Positions 8,303 to 16,740 of a DNA stretch of 64,000 nucleotides are shown in pieces; the stretch's first letter is position 1, and the number at the start of each line of letters is the position of its first letter. The notes below the pieces were generated by a model. That model saw nothing but the letters and a program-made list of their open reading frames with translations. It was not told the DNA's origin and did not search any database. A program made the position numbers and the translations under genes. Source of the stretch: Halodurantibacterium daqingensis (GTDB lineage: Bacteria > Pseudomonadota > Alphaproteobacteria > Rhodobacterales > Rhodobacteraceae); contig NZ_JBHTFQ010000012.1 in the NCBI RefSeq assembly GCF_042666235.1, positions 26,410-90,409 on the forward strand, given 5' to 3'.

Positions 8303-8581
8303 ATGTCATGTGCGCGCAACGCTATCCTCGCGACTCTGATCGTGGTGGCACAAGCGCAAGACGCTGTGGCTGCGCCCTGTATCGCACCAGAACGCCCCTT
8401 CCTGCCCCAGTCGCGCGAGGACATGCGCCTCTACGCCGATCTGCTGCGCGCGGACTTCGAGACCTATATCGCCGAGGTCCAGACCTATTTCCGCTGCCTT
8501 GACGAGGAACGCGCAAGGGCGTTTGTTGAAGCACGAGAGGTTACTGAACAGTACGGGCAGTTCCAGCGCGCCCAGGAATAG
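8303..8581 (+). CDS. Small exported hypothetical protein
   Basis: 92 residues from the ATG at 8303; an upstream in-frame TTG at 8264 is less likely because the signal peptide starts cleanly at 8303 (MSCARNAILATLIVVA...DAVA, cleavage before APC). An AAGGAG lies about 13 nt upstream. The mature protein is helical and charged, with two Cys (APC, FRC), and ends in a Gln/Glu-rich tail. It diverges from the T4SS operon, so a periplasmic accessory role in conjugation is possible; family not recognised. Confidence 0.65.
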   Translation: MSCARNAILATLIVVAQAQDAVAAPCIAPERPFLPQSREDMRLYADLLRADFETYIAEVQTYFRCLDEERARAFVEAREVTEQYGQFQRAQE

Positions 8582-8704
8582 CGTCCGAAATCCGCACGTG
8601 TCTGGTGTGGGGATTGCGTGGGCAAAGCCAATTCGAAGCGCAATCTCGAGCATCCCACGTTTGCTTGCTGTAAAGGAGCACGGAAGGGAACTGCCAGTGG
8701 TTAA

Positions 8705-9430
8705 TCAGTTGGGTTCCCTGCGCAGGCGATGGCGGGTCGTACTGGCGAAGGCGGAGACCCGGAGTGCTACAACTCCGAGGACCAGAATTGCGAAGGGGAG
8801 CCGCAACGGGTTCGGGTCAGGTGTCGCCCGATGAAAGCTCAGGAAATGCGCGTAGAGGAAGTAGGCCGTATGCGCGACGACCAGCGCCCAGAAGACCAGC
8901 GCCGTCATCTGGACGGTCTTCCAGGACGCCGCGCCGAGGGTGCGCACTGCGCGATCATTGGACGTGATCAGAAGGATGAAGCCGATACCGAGCGCGAGGA
9001 TGCCAATGGCATTGGCGAGCCCGAATCCGTGCTGCAGCATCACGTATCGCAAGTCGAACGGATGATATTCGAAACCGAACAGGCGAATGAGGTTCCATTC
9101 CACCCAACCGTCGAGAATGATCACCGTGTGTACCATGGCCAGAGCGACCGAGTAAATTCCGAGTTCCCGCCGCCAAGGAAGCCATCTCGCGCATACGCGA
9201 AAAATACGTGGTGCGGCACCAAGTGTCATCGTCAGGGCAAGCAGCAGGACCGCCGCATCACCGAAAGCGCGGTTCCATCGATGCATCGGGCTCCACTGAC
9301 CATGCACGAGCGAGAAGGCATACACGAGCGCTGCGGCAGTTATGACAACGACGACATGACGCATGAGTGTCCGCCACCGGTTCGCAGATGATGGTGACGG
9401 TGTAATGGGCGAGTTGATGGCAGTGGTCAT
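8705..9430 (-). CDS. Ferric-reductase-like transmembrane protein
   Basis: 241 residues from ATG 9430. About six membrane helices are visible. The family-like core is LGIYSVALAMVHTVIILDGWVEW, with further His residues in LQHGF, VVAHTAYFLYAH and the SFHRATPDP loop; such His pairs bind heme b in the ferric-reductase-like (PF01794/MsrQ-like) fold. It probably passes electrons across the membrane; the acceptor is unknown. The start overlaps the 9427-9882 gene by 4 nt, making it the last gene of the copper/redox operon starting at 13013 or 13461. Confidence 0.75.
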   Translation of the reverse strand: MTTAINSPITPSPSSANRWRTLMRHVVVVITAAALVYAFSLVHGQWSPMHRWNRAFGDAAVLLLALTMTLGAAPRIFRVCARWLPWRRELGIYSVALAMVHTVIILDGWVEWNLIRLFGFEYHPFDLRYVMLQHGFGLANAIGILALGIGFILLITSNDRAVRTLGAASWKTVQMTALVFWALVVAHTAYFLYAHFLSFHRATPDPNPLRLPFAILVLGVVALRVSAFASTTRHRLRREPN

Positions 9431-9882
9431 TGAGAAGCCTCGTTCGGGAAGTTTATTCTTCGCGTGTGAAATGAGCGCCATCTCCGCCATACGGCGATGG
9501 ACAAGACAACGATTCCGCCGGCGGTGAGGTAAGGCCGCATCGGATCGAACCAGATCATCAGGGCTTCGCCGCCGAAGATCAGCATGAGGATCTTGTTGCA
9601 GGTCGGACAGGCAATCCCGACGAAACCCACCGTTCCTCCTGCTGCGGCGCGCCGAAGCCCGCAGGCGCTCGGAAGAGCGACGAAGGTTCCTGTCAATGCG
9701 GCGAGCAGTACCAGGGATGGAAATTCCCACGCACCGACGGGCGTCATCCGGACGAAGAGCGGGTTAGCCCAGACAGCAGAAACCGTTCCCATCGAAGCGA
9801 ACACAAGCACTGCGCCCAACCAACCGCGCAGGAACGGGTGCCATACTTGCGGCCAGAACCAGATCGATTCTTTAACCGACAT
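9427..9882 (-). CDS. Membrane protein with a CPTC motif
   Basis: 151 residues and four predicted membrane helices. A Cys pair, A-C-P-T-C-N-K, lies at the start of the third hydrophobic segment (VGFVGIACPTCNKILMLIFGG), so it could bind metal or be redox active inside the membrane. AAGGA precedes the ATG at 9880-9882. I do not recognise a named family. Its place between a YtkA-like protein and a ferric-reductase-like protein suggests a copper or electron-transfer job, which is inference. Confidence 0.7.
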   Translation of the reverse strand: MSVKESIWFWPQVWHPFLRGWLGAVLVFASMGTVSAVWANPLFVRMTPVGAWEFPSLVLLAALTGTFVALPSACGLRRAAAGGTVGFVGIACPTCNKILMLIFGGEALMIWFDPMRPYLTAGGIVVLSIAVWRRWRSFHTRRINFPNEASQ

Positions 9883-9891
9883 TACATTTCC

Positions 9892-10320
9892 TTATCGAGC
9901 AGTATGGTCCAACCGGACGATTTCGCCGTCGAGGGCGATCTGGAAGCGCCATCGCCCTCCCATGGGAAAGCTGCCGGTTCCCCTCCAGGTGCCGTCGGAT
10001 CGGCGGAACATTTGCACCGGCGTGCGCCCCATGTCGTGGCCGACCATGGTCATTGATACACTTGGTGGAATGAGCGTCGCGTCGTTACTGCCGTCGTTGC
10101 TTTCGAACCATACGGTGATATCGAAGGCATATGCCTGACCATCCTCCACTGCGACAAGAAGGCGACCGCCGGCGACATCCCCCGCAACGAATGTCTCGGC
10201 AGCATTCGGAGAGCCGATATGGTCCCGGTTTGCAGTTAGACCGAAGATCATGAACGCCCCAACGGTCCCGGCGACCAGCACGAGCGGGACCGCGATCAAC
10301 CCTGTGCGAAAAAGCCTCAT
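9892..10320 (-). CDS. YtkA/FixH-like exported protein
   Basis: 142 residues: an N-terminal membrane anchor or signal (about 6-28), then an Ig-like domain. The closing motif SMTMVGHDMGRTPVQMFR...GTWRGTGSFPMGGRWRF resembles YtkA-like domains (PF13115), found next to copper or oxidase genes. The Met/His cluster MTMVGHDM could bind Cu(I). It starts 3 nt after the L,D-transpeptidase stop, and the next gene follows after 9 nt. Confidence 0.7.
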   Translation of the reverse strand: MRLFRTGLIAVPLVLVAGTVGAFMIFGLTANRDHIGSPNAAETFVAGDVAGGRLLVAVEDGQAYAFDITVWFESNDGSNDATLIPPSVSMTMVGHDMGRTPVQMFRRSDGTWRGTGSFPMGGRWRFQIALDGEIVRLDHTAR

Positions 10321-10323
10321 GGC

Positions 10324-10917
10324 CTAAAGAACCACAACCTGGGTTCCAATGCGGACCAGATCATAAAGCTGTTCGACATGGTGATTGAACAGACCGAAGC
10401 AACCGTTCGATGCTCGGCGCCCGATTTTTCGTTCATCGTCAATCCCATGGATCCGGTAATATTGCCAGGAAAGGTTCAGCGCTCGAGTGCCAAGCGGGTT
10501 GTTCGGCCCCGGGTGGACAATTGCAGGCAGCGTCGGGTCGCGTTCGCGCATGCTCGGAGTCGGGATCCAGGTTGGGTTCATGCGCTTCAGAACGATTTCA
10601 GTGCGGCCGCGGCGGGTGAATTCCTCGGTCATCGGCACCGAGCAGGGATAAACCAGATAGGTGCTCTCGTCCTCGGACCAGTAATGGACGGCGCGCGAAG
10701 CGCTGTCGCAGATGATAGCACCATGCCGCAGACTATCGAAATGATCACGCCATTGCACGGTTCGGAAGCCCATGGAGTTGCGGCGGGCGCGGGGGGTGCT
10801 GTCGGCTTCGATCTCGCCGACGAGGCTTTGAGCGAGAGAGGCGCTTGCGCTCAGCGAAACAAGGCCGCTTCCTGCCAACGTCAGCAACTGGCGGCGGTTG
10901 AACATGACTTTTTTCAT
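10324..10917 (-). CDS. L,D-transpeptidase (YkuD-type)
   Basis: 197 residues. N-terminal twin-arginine-like export signal (FNRRQLLTLAGSG, cleavage near LAQ), then an ErfK/YbiS/YcfS/YnhG catalytic domain. The catalytic motif is H-G-I-D...RASNGCFGLFN near the C-terminus: the His and the nucleophilic Cys are present, but the residue usually Arg after GC-x is Gly. It would make 3-3 cross-links or attach proteins to peptidoglycan. It is in an operon with multicopper oxidase and cytochrome c and is one of three such enzymes in the window. Confidence 0.85.
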   Translation of the reverse strand: MKKVMFNRRQLLTLAGSGLVSLSASASLAQSLVGEIEADSTPRARRNSMGFRTVQWRDHFDSLRHGAIICDSASRAVHYWSEDESTYLVYPCSVPMTEEFTRRGRTEIVLKRMNPTWIPTPSMRERDPTLPAIVHPGPNNPLGTRALNLSWQYYRIHGIDDERKIGRRASNGCFGLFNHHVEQLYDLVRIGTQVVVL

Positions 10918-10974
10918 TCGGTTTCTCCTACTTGGTGCTGGATGTGATTGCTCGATCAGGTTTCACTTTGCGTG

Positions 10975-11436
10975 TCACTCGATCCCGTTCGCGCGCTGAA
11001 GCGTGCGGATATAGGCGATGATGGTGTTCACTTCGGCGCGCGTGACGCCTTCGATCGGGGGCATATTGCCAAATCGCCAGTGATGCGCGCGAACGCCGTT
11101 CAGCACGGCAATGTGGAAGGCTTCATCGGAGTGATGCCCCGGGTGATAGATGCGGTGCACCAGCGGCGGCGCAATATCCTCCCGGCCGGCCGCATTCGTT
11201 CCGTGGCACGCGGCGCAGAAGGTCGCGAAGGCGCGTTCGCCCATGGCTTCCGTTTCGGAAAGGCTGGCCGGAACGACAACTTCGACTATGGGAGCCGGGG
11301 CAAGCTCTGTCGGCAGATCGGGTAAATCCGAAACCGAAAGCGAGGTTTCGTTTCCATTGTTCCACAGGTTCAAGGCGATGACACCCATCACGCCAAAGAT
11401 GACCGCGAAAATGAAGCGCAGAGTCGATTGTTTCAT
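10975..11436 (-). CDS. Membrane-anchored c-type cytochrome
   Basis: 153 residues. An uncleaved anchor or signal (about 7-25) is followed by an acidic linker and one class I cytochrome c domain: heme site F-C-A-A-C-H-G and axial Met in GNMPPIEGV, then the AEVNTIIAYIRTLQ helix. It faces the periplasm and could pass electrons between the multicopper oxidase upstream and another redox partner. It lies 98 nt after the multicopper oxidase and is followed by the L,D-transpeptidase. Confidence 0.88.
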   Translation of the reverse strand: MKQSTLRFIFAVIFGVMGVIALNLWNNGNETSLSVSDLPDLPTELAPAPIVEVVVPASLSETEAMGERAFATFCAACHGTNAAGREDIAPPLVHRIYHPGHHSDEAFHIAVLNGVRAHHWRFGNMPPIEGVTRAEVNTIIAYIRTLQRANGIE

Positions 11437-11534
11437 GGAAATCTCCTTTCCTGCCCGCCCCTGATGACTTGCTGTCGTATTGAAGTTTCAAGGACGGGAA
11501 GACCGCAGCGGCATCACTGCCGCCGCGGCGAGTC

Positions 11535-13013
11535 TCAAGCCGAAACGACCAGTTCGGTCATCATGCCCGTGATGAGATGTGGCATGTGGTGGCAGTGCAG
11601 CATCCAGCGCGCCGCCTCGCCCGCATCGAAGGCGATGGTGACCATCGACATCGGCGGGATATGCACCGTGTCGCGCATCGCGCCGTTGATGCGCCGCATG
11701 CCGATGCCGGGCCCGCCGATGCCGACCACCTGGAAGACATGACCGTGCAGATGCATCGGATGGGCCATCATCGACATGTTGTGGAACATTAGCTCGACGC
11801 GTCCGCCCGAGCGCACCTGGATCGGCACATGCTCGCCCCAGATCCGGTCGTTGATCGTCCAGCGATAGGGGGACATGGTGCCGCCCAGCATGACCATCTC
11901 GCTGTGTGCCTTGGCACGCTGGGGCATCGCATCAGCGGCTTGCAGGCTGGCTTCCTGTGCGAGGTCGTAGTCAAAGGCCGGCGCGGCCTCGTCGCCCAGT
12001 TCGGCGACGTGCGAGACCTGAGCCGAGGGGGTGGCAAGGATGATCCCGGTCCGCTCGCGCTCACCTTCGCGCAGGGCAAGGATTGGCCAGGCACCTTCCT
12101 CTGCGGGGAGATCGAGTTCGATATCCAGCCGCTGCCCCATAGCAAAGCCGAACCGACGGCCGGAGAGCGGCTCGACGGCATGGCCGTCCACAGCAACCAG
12201 ACGCCCTTCGATACCGCCCGTATCGATCCAGAACACGGTTGCCGAGGCTGCGTTGATGATGCGCAGCTTGACGCGGCCGCCCCGCTCGACCCTGACGATT
12301 TCGGGGTCGGAAAGCGTTCTGTCGTTGGCCAGATAGGCATCGAAGTCGATATCGTTGAGATCCATCTCCATGCCATTCATTCCGGCCATGCCGCCGTGAT
12401 CACCTCCCATCATCCGGCTCATCATGCCGCCACCCATCGCGCCGTGATCCATGGCACCATGCCCCGGCCCGTGATCAATATTCGCCATCAGTTCATCGGG
12501 AGATGTGAAGGAGAAATCCTGCAGGATCAGGACGACTTCTTGCCGGTCCTCAGCGAGATCTTCGTCTGAGCGGACGATGAGCGGCGCGGCGAGCAGCTGC
12601 ATTTCCTGAACGGGCATGTGGCTGTGCATCCAGTGAGTGCCCGCCAGCGGCGCAAAGTCATAGTCCCGCGCCTCGCCCGGCCGCAGGGCGGGCATGGGGG
12701 CGTCGGGCACGCCATCCTGATCATTGGGCGGGATCTGCCCGTGCCAGTGGATCATCGTCTCGATATCGAGCGCGTTTTCCAGCCGGACGCTGAACCGCTC
12801 GCCGGGATCGAGGATCAGCCCCTGCCCGCCCCGGGCGTTTTCCAGCCCGAAGACGTTCGCGGCCCGACCGCCGATGTCCAGCACACGGCTTGCGGCGCGA
12901 AGCAGGTGCTGGGGTGCTGCGGTCTGCGCGCGCAAAACGACAGGCAGCGAGAGCGCGGCCATCGAGGCAGCACTTGTCGCCATGAACCGGCGACGGGTGT
13001 AACGAGTGGTCAT
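11535..13013 (-). CDS. Multicopper oxidase (CopA/CueO-type)
   Basis: 492 residues from ATG 13011-13013; the open frame extends to 13130, but the twin-arginine signal RYTRRRFMATSAAS starts at this ATG. All four copper motifs are visible: MIHWHGQ (about residue 85), HWMHSHMP (about 128), HPMHLHGHVF (about 416) and LHCHHMPHL (about 471). A Met/His-rich insert (GHGAMDHGAMGGGMMSRMM) in the middle is typical of Cu(I)-oxidising family members. It is exported folded to the periplasm and oxidises Cu(I). Confidence 0.93.
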   Translation of the reverse strand: MTTRYTRRRFMATSAASMAALSLPVVLRAQTAAPQHLLRAASRVLDIGGRAANVFGLENARGGQGLILDPGERFSVRLENALDIETMIHWHGQIPPNDQDGVPDAPMPALRPGEARDYDFAPLAGTHWMHSHMPVQEMQLLAAPLIVRSDEDLAEDRQEVVLILQDFSFTSPDELMANIDHGPGHGAMDHGAMGGGMMSRMMGGDHGGMAGMNGMEMDLNDIDFDAYLANDRTLSDPEIVRVERGGRVKLRIINAASATVFWIDTGGIEGRLVAVDGHAVEPLSGRRFGFAMGQRLDIELDLPAEEGAWPILALREGERERTGIILATPSAQVSHVAELGDEAAPAFDYDLAQEASLQAADAMPQRAKAHSEMVMLGGTMSPYRWTINDRIWGEHVPIQVRSGGRVELMFHNMSMMAHPMHLHGHVFQVVGIGGPGIGMRRINGAMRDTVHIPPMSMVTIAFDAGEAARWMLHCHHMPHLITGMMTELVVSA

Positions 13014-13086
13014 CAGATAAGCTCCTGTTTGCCGACGGATTTGTCGGCGATCACTTGTCCCGGCCATGCGACCGGAGGGCGATGTT

Positions 13087-13461
13087 TCAGGAGCGCGTTT
13101 TGGGAGGTCTGAGATCGGGTGCGGCCGCAAGACCGCCCATGATTTGTCCGCCGGAGAGGAGGTAAGGCACGGACGCGAAGACCGTTATCGAGGTCGGGTC
13201 CGGTAGCAGCGAATGCAGCGTTGACATACAAGGGAGGATGCAAGAGCTGCACTCAGCATCCAGAGCGTGGTCCGGGTTCTCGCCATCAACACAGCAGTTT
13301 GCGCGCTGCGTGTCGGCATGTTCTTGTTGCAGTTGAACGTCGAAGTTATTCGGATGCGCTGCCAGGGCATGACCCTGCAGGATCGGCGAAAAAACCAACA
13401 TCGCGACGAAGATTGCCGCGATCCAGGGCCGCCAGAAACTGTACGTACAACGATCGTTCAT
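13087..13461 (-). CDS. Exported Cys-rich protein (DUF2946/CopL-like)
   Basis: 124 residues from ATG 13459-13461. N-terminal membrane or signal segment (WIAAIFVAMLVFSPILQGHALA), then a short mature region with Cys groups: NCCVDG, ECSSCILPC. This Cys/His pattern and the setting next to a multicopper oxidase fit the small DUF2946/CopL-type periplasmic proteins of copper loci; assignment is tentative. The gene diverges from a similar small protein at 13706 across the FNR-type box and is probably first in the leftward copper/redox operon. Confidence 0.65.
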   Translation of the reverse strand: MNDRCTYSFWRPWIAAIFVAMLVFSPILQGHALAAHPNNFDVQLQQEHADTQRANCCVDGENPDHALDAECSSCILPCMSTLHSLLPDPTSITVFASVPYLLSGGQIMGGLAAAPDLRPPKTRS

Positions 13462-13636
13462 AGGACGACGATAAGCGCGTGCCCTTGCTCCGTCCAGCAG
13501 GGATGCTTGTCTCAGCTTCAACAAGAGCGTGAACCCCGCTGGCTGGCAAGCGCTGCAGCCGGCCCCTTCTCAGGCAGGCCATGCCCTTATGGCAAATTGA
13601 AGGGCCGTCCGTATCGGGACCGCGAAATCAGCGCGT

Positions 13637-13650
13637 TTGATCTTGATCAA
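13637..13650. promoter_or_regulatory. FNR/FnrL-type box
   Basis: TTGAT-CTTG-ATCAA, a perfect match to the FNR/FnrL consensus TTGAT-N4-ATCAA. It lies in the 244-bp gap between divergent genes (starts at 13461 leftward and 13706 rightward), 56 nt before the rightward ATG. In Rhodobacterales FnrL controls microaerobic oxidases and heme and electron-transfer genes, which fits the oxidase-like genes downstream. Confidence 0.8.
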
Positions 13651-13705
13651 GGCAAGACCAGGCCGGGGAGGTGTACTGGGCGATCATACTTTCGGACGAG
13701 ACAGC

Positions 13706-14092
13706 ATGACAGGGGTTCGGATCAACAGCGAGACGGGGGCATGGAGCTGGCGCTGGCTGCGTTGGTTCATGGTGTCGTTGATCCTCCTGTCCCTCGGACT
13801 TGCGACGATCCAGATGGCAGATGCCCATCCCGTCCAGCATCATTCCGATCATGGTTTGACGACAGCCTTGTCCGATGTCGCGCCTGGCAGCCCGGAGTGC
13901 TGTGACGATGCGGATCCCGGGCATGCAGCAGGTGCCTGCGCAACTTCCGGACATTGCGTTGCCTGCGCGACTTCGACAGCGGGAACACTCGCGCCAGCCT
14001 TGTCGCCCGAGGCACGTCCTGACCCGCGCCTTATCGTCCTGCCTGCGGGCTTGACCTCGGATCCGGCCGGACGCCCTCCGAAATCTGCCTGA
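13706..14092 (+). CDS. Exported His/Cys-rich protein
   Basis: 128 residues from ATG 13706. Signal peptide (WLRWFMVSLILLSLGLATIQMADA) followed by HPVQHHSDHG, then ECCDDADPGHAAGACATSGHCVAC. The Cys/His arrangement parallels the divergent protein at 13087-13461, and both could be small periplasmic metal-binding proteins of DUF2946 type. The FNR-type box is 56 nt upstream. A possible hairpin (arms CAGGAGC at 14102 and GCTCCTG at 14127) follows the stop. Confidence 0.6.
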   Translation: MTGVRINSETGAWSWRWLRWFMVSLILLSLGLATIQMADAHPVQHHSDHGLTTALSDVAPGSPECCDDADPGHAAGACATSGHCVACATSTAGTLAPALSPEARPDPRLIVLPAGLTSDPAGRPPKSA

Positions 14093-14204
14093 ACGGTCTG
14101 ACAGGAGCACGGTCGCGTTGCATCGCGCTCCTGCCGCACGAGCGGGCAGTAGAGCCTATCCGGCACCTCGACCTGCTTCGTGAGCAAAGCGACCGCATTC
14201 CGGT

Positions 14205-14220
14205 TCACTGCGTGCAGTGA
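14205..14220. promoter_or_regulatory. 16-bp palindrome upstream of oxidase-like genes
   Basis: TCACTGC-GT-GCAGTGA is a perfect inverted repeat in the 239-bp gap before the CuA-domain gene (ATG at 14332). It looks like a dimeric-regulator site; the regulator is unknown and the sequence matches no operator I can name. Confidence 0.35.
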
Positions 14221-14331
14221 GGCCCCTTGCGGTCCGGCAATGCCGTTCCGGTGACGCAGGCAGCCCAGCCCGAGATCAGGATTCCACGCTGCCGCGATAC
14301 CCGGAACCCTCAGCGATGAAGGTTTCCATCA

Positions 14332-15084
14332 ATGCACGACACTTCCCATTTAACCACCAGGCGCGGCTTTATCGCGGCGACCGGCTTCGGCGGCACGGCA
14401 CTTTATGCCCTCTGGGTCGGCTATGGCGCAGCGCCCGGCCCGTTGGCGCTCTTTGGCGCAACGCATGCCGAGGACGCAGGGGGCCATGATGATCATGCGG
14501 CCCATTCGGCGCCCGAGGGCCAGTCGCTGACACGCCAGGAGTTCGAGGCGCAGGTGCAGGACTTCGTTGCCCGCTTCGGCGAGGCTGACGGCAGCGTGCG
14601 GCCGCGTCATCCTGATGTTTCAGGCTCCGCCATGGCCGAGGGCGCGCATGATGGCCAGACGGCGGATCATGCGGCGCATACGGGGACGGGGCATGTTGGC
14701 CATAGCGGCCACGGTGACCACGGCGGCCATGGTGCGGCAGCGCATGCCCCCCAGCCCGTTACGGACGCGCATCGCCACGACCCGAGCGCGCCGATCGACA
14801 TCTGGCTGCGGGCCGGCCAGTTCTTCTTCGAGCCCGCACATCTGCGGCTTGAAACGCATCAAGCCTACAGGTTTCGCATGATGGCAACCGATGTGTCACA
14901 CGGAGCCTCGATCCATTTCGGCCGCGGCGGGCGGATGATCCGGCTGCGACCGGGGCAACTAGTCGAGACCGACATCACCCTGCACCGGCCGGGCGAGTTC
15001 CTGATCTATTGCACCTACTATTGCGGCGCAGCCCATGACGTGATGCAGGCGCGCCTCAGCGTGACGGAAGGGGGTGTGGCATGA
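14332..15084 (+). CDS. CuA-type cytochrome c oxidase subunit II-like protein
   Basis: 250 residues. It begins with a twin-arginine-like signal (TTRRGFIAATGFGGTALYAL). A long His/Asp-rich region (about 45-145, repeated HSGHGDHGGHG-type runs) follows, then a cupredoxin domain (about 155-250). The CuA motif is complete: His in DVSHGAS, then C-T-Y-Y-C-G-A-A-H-D-V-M, matching C-x3-C-G-x2-H-x2-M. It would receive electrons from cytochrome c for the subunit I-like protein encoded 4 nt upstream of its own stop. The His-rich linker is unusual and may bind copper. Confidence 0.8.
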   Translation: MHDTSHLTTRRGFIAATGFGGTALYALWVGYGAAPGPLALFGATHAEDAGGHDDHAAHSAPEGQSLTRQEFEAQVQDFVARFGEADGSVRPRHPDVSGSAMAEGAHDGQTADHAAHTGTGHVGHSGHGDHGGHGAAAHAPQPVTDAHRHDPSAPIDIWLRAGQFFFEPAHLRLETHQAYRFRMMATDVSHGASIHFGRGGRMIRLRPGQLVETDITLHRPGEFLIYCTYYCGAAHDVMQARLSVTEGGVA

Positions 15085-16724
15085 CCGCCTCGCTTCGTGA
15101 CCGGCTGGACCATCTTTCTCCCGGCGACCGCAGACTGCTGATCGCGCTCTCTGGTCTGGCCATCCTCGCGCTCCTCACCGGTATCGTCGGTGGCACCGGT
15201 GTGGCGCTGGCGCGTGCCGGCTGGATCGACCTCATCCCTGAAACGGGCTTCCGGCTTCTGACCCTGCACGGGGTCGGGATATTCTTCTACTGGCTTTACC
15301 TTGTGCAAGGCGCCATCCTGCTGGCGCTTGCCGCGATTGAGGCCGGGCGGGGGCTTGCCGCACGCGGCTTGGCCTGGGGCGGATTTGCGCTGATGCTGGG
15401 CGGGATGGCGCTGTCGCTGGGCGCGATTTCGGGCGGCACGCCGCTTCTCTATAATGGCAACCCCGAACTTGCCGAATACGAGTTGGGTCGGCTTGGCGTC
15501 TTCAATGCCGGCTATATCCTGCTGGGACTCGGGTTGATCGTGCTGCCGGCGACCGGGGTGGCGACGCTCCTGGCTGCGGTGCGGCGGGCGGGGGAATTCT
15601 CGGCGGTCGGCTTCGCGCTCTTCGCCTGGGCGGGGTTCCTGATGGTGACGGGCTTTGCGCTGGTCTATGTCTTCGCGCCGGGGCTCCTCTGGGCGCTGGG
15701 GCTGGGCGGGATGCCCGCCAATCACAGCACCAACTGGCACATCGTCTTTCACAACATGCATTACCTGCCGCTGATGGCCACGGTCATCGTCTGGTATGTG
15801 CTGATGCAGGAACTGATCGGTGTGAAGTCAGTCTTCGGCGCACGGTTCTCCAAGCTCGTCTTCGCCGCTTACCTGGTCTTCGTGCCACCGACCTCGCTTT
15901 ACCACATGTTCCTGGAGCCCGACCTGCCGGGCGCGGTGCGTATCGCCGGCTCGCTCCTGTCGCTCTTTGTCAGCGTGCCGACGCTGACCGCCTTCCTGAT
16001 CATCGTCGCCTCGCTTGAGGTGCATGCCCGCACGCGCGGTGGCCGGGGCCTGTTCGGCTGGATCCGGGCGTTGCCCTGGCGGGAACCAGCGATGGCGGCG
16101 GCGGGGTTTGCAGTGGTCAACATGGCCTTCGGGATCGTGCTGGCCTTCGTGCTGATCCAGGCGGACCTGGCGCCGCTTCTGTCGGATACGTTCTTGGTGC
16201 CGGGTTATTTCCACTTCTTCACCGTCGGCACGGTTTCGCTGAGTTTTCTGGCCGCACTGGCACTGATCCTGCCCGCGCTGACCGGGCGCGGTCTGGCCGT
16301 GCCGGGGCTGGCGCGCTTCACCCCGCATCTGGCGACCTTGGGACTTGTGGCCTTTGGCGGGGCCGGGGTGGCGGCGGGCGACATGGGTGTGCCGCGGCGC
16401 GTGATTGATGCCGGCTATGGCGGGGACGCGCCCGCGCTCTGGCCCGCGCTGATGGGCTGGGTCGCCGGGGGCGGGCTGCTGATGGCCCTGGCCTTGGCCG
16501 CTTTTTCGCTCTCGGTTGCAGCGACATTGCTGCCCGGGCGCGCGACGGTGCCCCCCTTGCCGCATTGGGATGCGGCCATCACGCCGCGCCCCGGTGCCGC
16601 CGCGCTGGTCGGGCCGCTGGCAGTGCTGGTGATCGTGATCGGCATGTATGCCGCAACCGCTACCGGGTTCGAACTGATGCGCGCGCTGCCGATCGAGGCA
16701 GCGGGCGGCGCCCATGGCCATTGA
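15081..16724 (+). CDS. Heme-copper oxidase subunit I-like protein with altered ligands
   Basis: 547 residues and at least 12 membrane helices in the heme-copper oxidase pattern. H63 (TLHGVG) fits the low-spin heme ligand of helix II. H224 and Y228 (F-H-N-M-H-Y) fit the CuB His and cross-linked Tyr of the HPEVY motif. In helix VII the normal His-His is Y274-H275 (SLYHMF). In helix X the normal His-x-His is Y376-F-H378 (GYFHFF), so one CuB ligand and the proximal ligand of the active heme appear replaced by Tyr. It starts in a 4-nt overlap with the CuA gene, so the two form one complex. Whether it still reduces oxygen is doubtful. Confidence 0.75.
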   Translation: MTASLRDRLDHLSPGDRRLLIALSGLAILALLTGIVGGTGVALARAGWIDLIPETGFRLLTLHGVGIFFYWLYLVQGAILLALAAIEAGRGLAARGLAWGGFALMLGGMALSLGAISGGTPLLYNGNPELAEYELGRLGVFNAGYILLGLGLIVLPATGVATLLAAVRRAGEFSAVGFALFAWAGFLMVTGFALVYVFAPGLLWALGLGGMPANHSTNWHIVFHNMHYLPLMATVIVWYVLMQELIGVKSVFGARFSKLVFAAYLVFVPPTSLYHMFLEPDLPGAVRIAGSLLSLFVSVPTLTAFLIIVASLEVHARTRGGRGLFGWIRALPWREPAMAAAGFAVVNMAFGIVLAFVLIQADLAPLLSDTFLVPGYFHFFTVGTVSLSFLAALALILPALTGRGLAVPGLARFTPHLATLGLVAFGGAGVAAGDMGVPRRVIDAGYGGDAPALWPALMGWVAGGGLLMALALAAFSLSVAATLLPGRATVPPLPHWDAAITPRPGAAALVGPLAVLVIVIGMYAATATGFELMRALPIEAAGGAHGH

Positions 16725-16740
16725 TGGAAAGGACAAGGAT

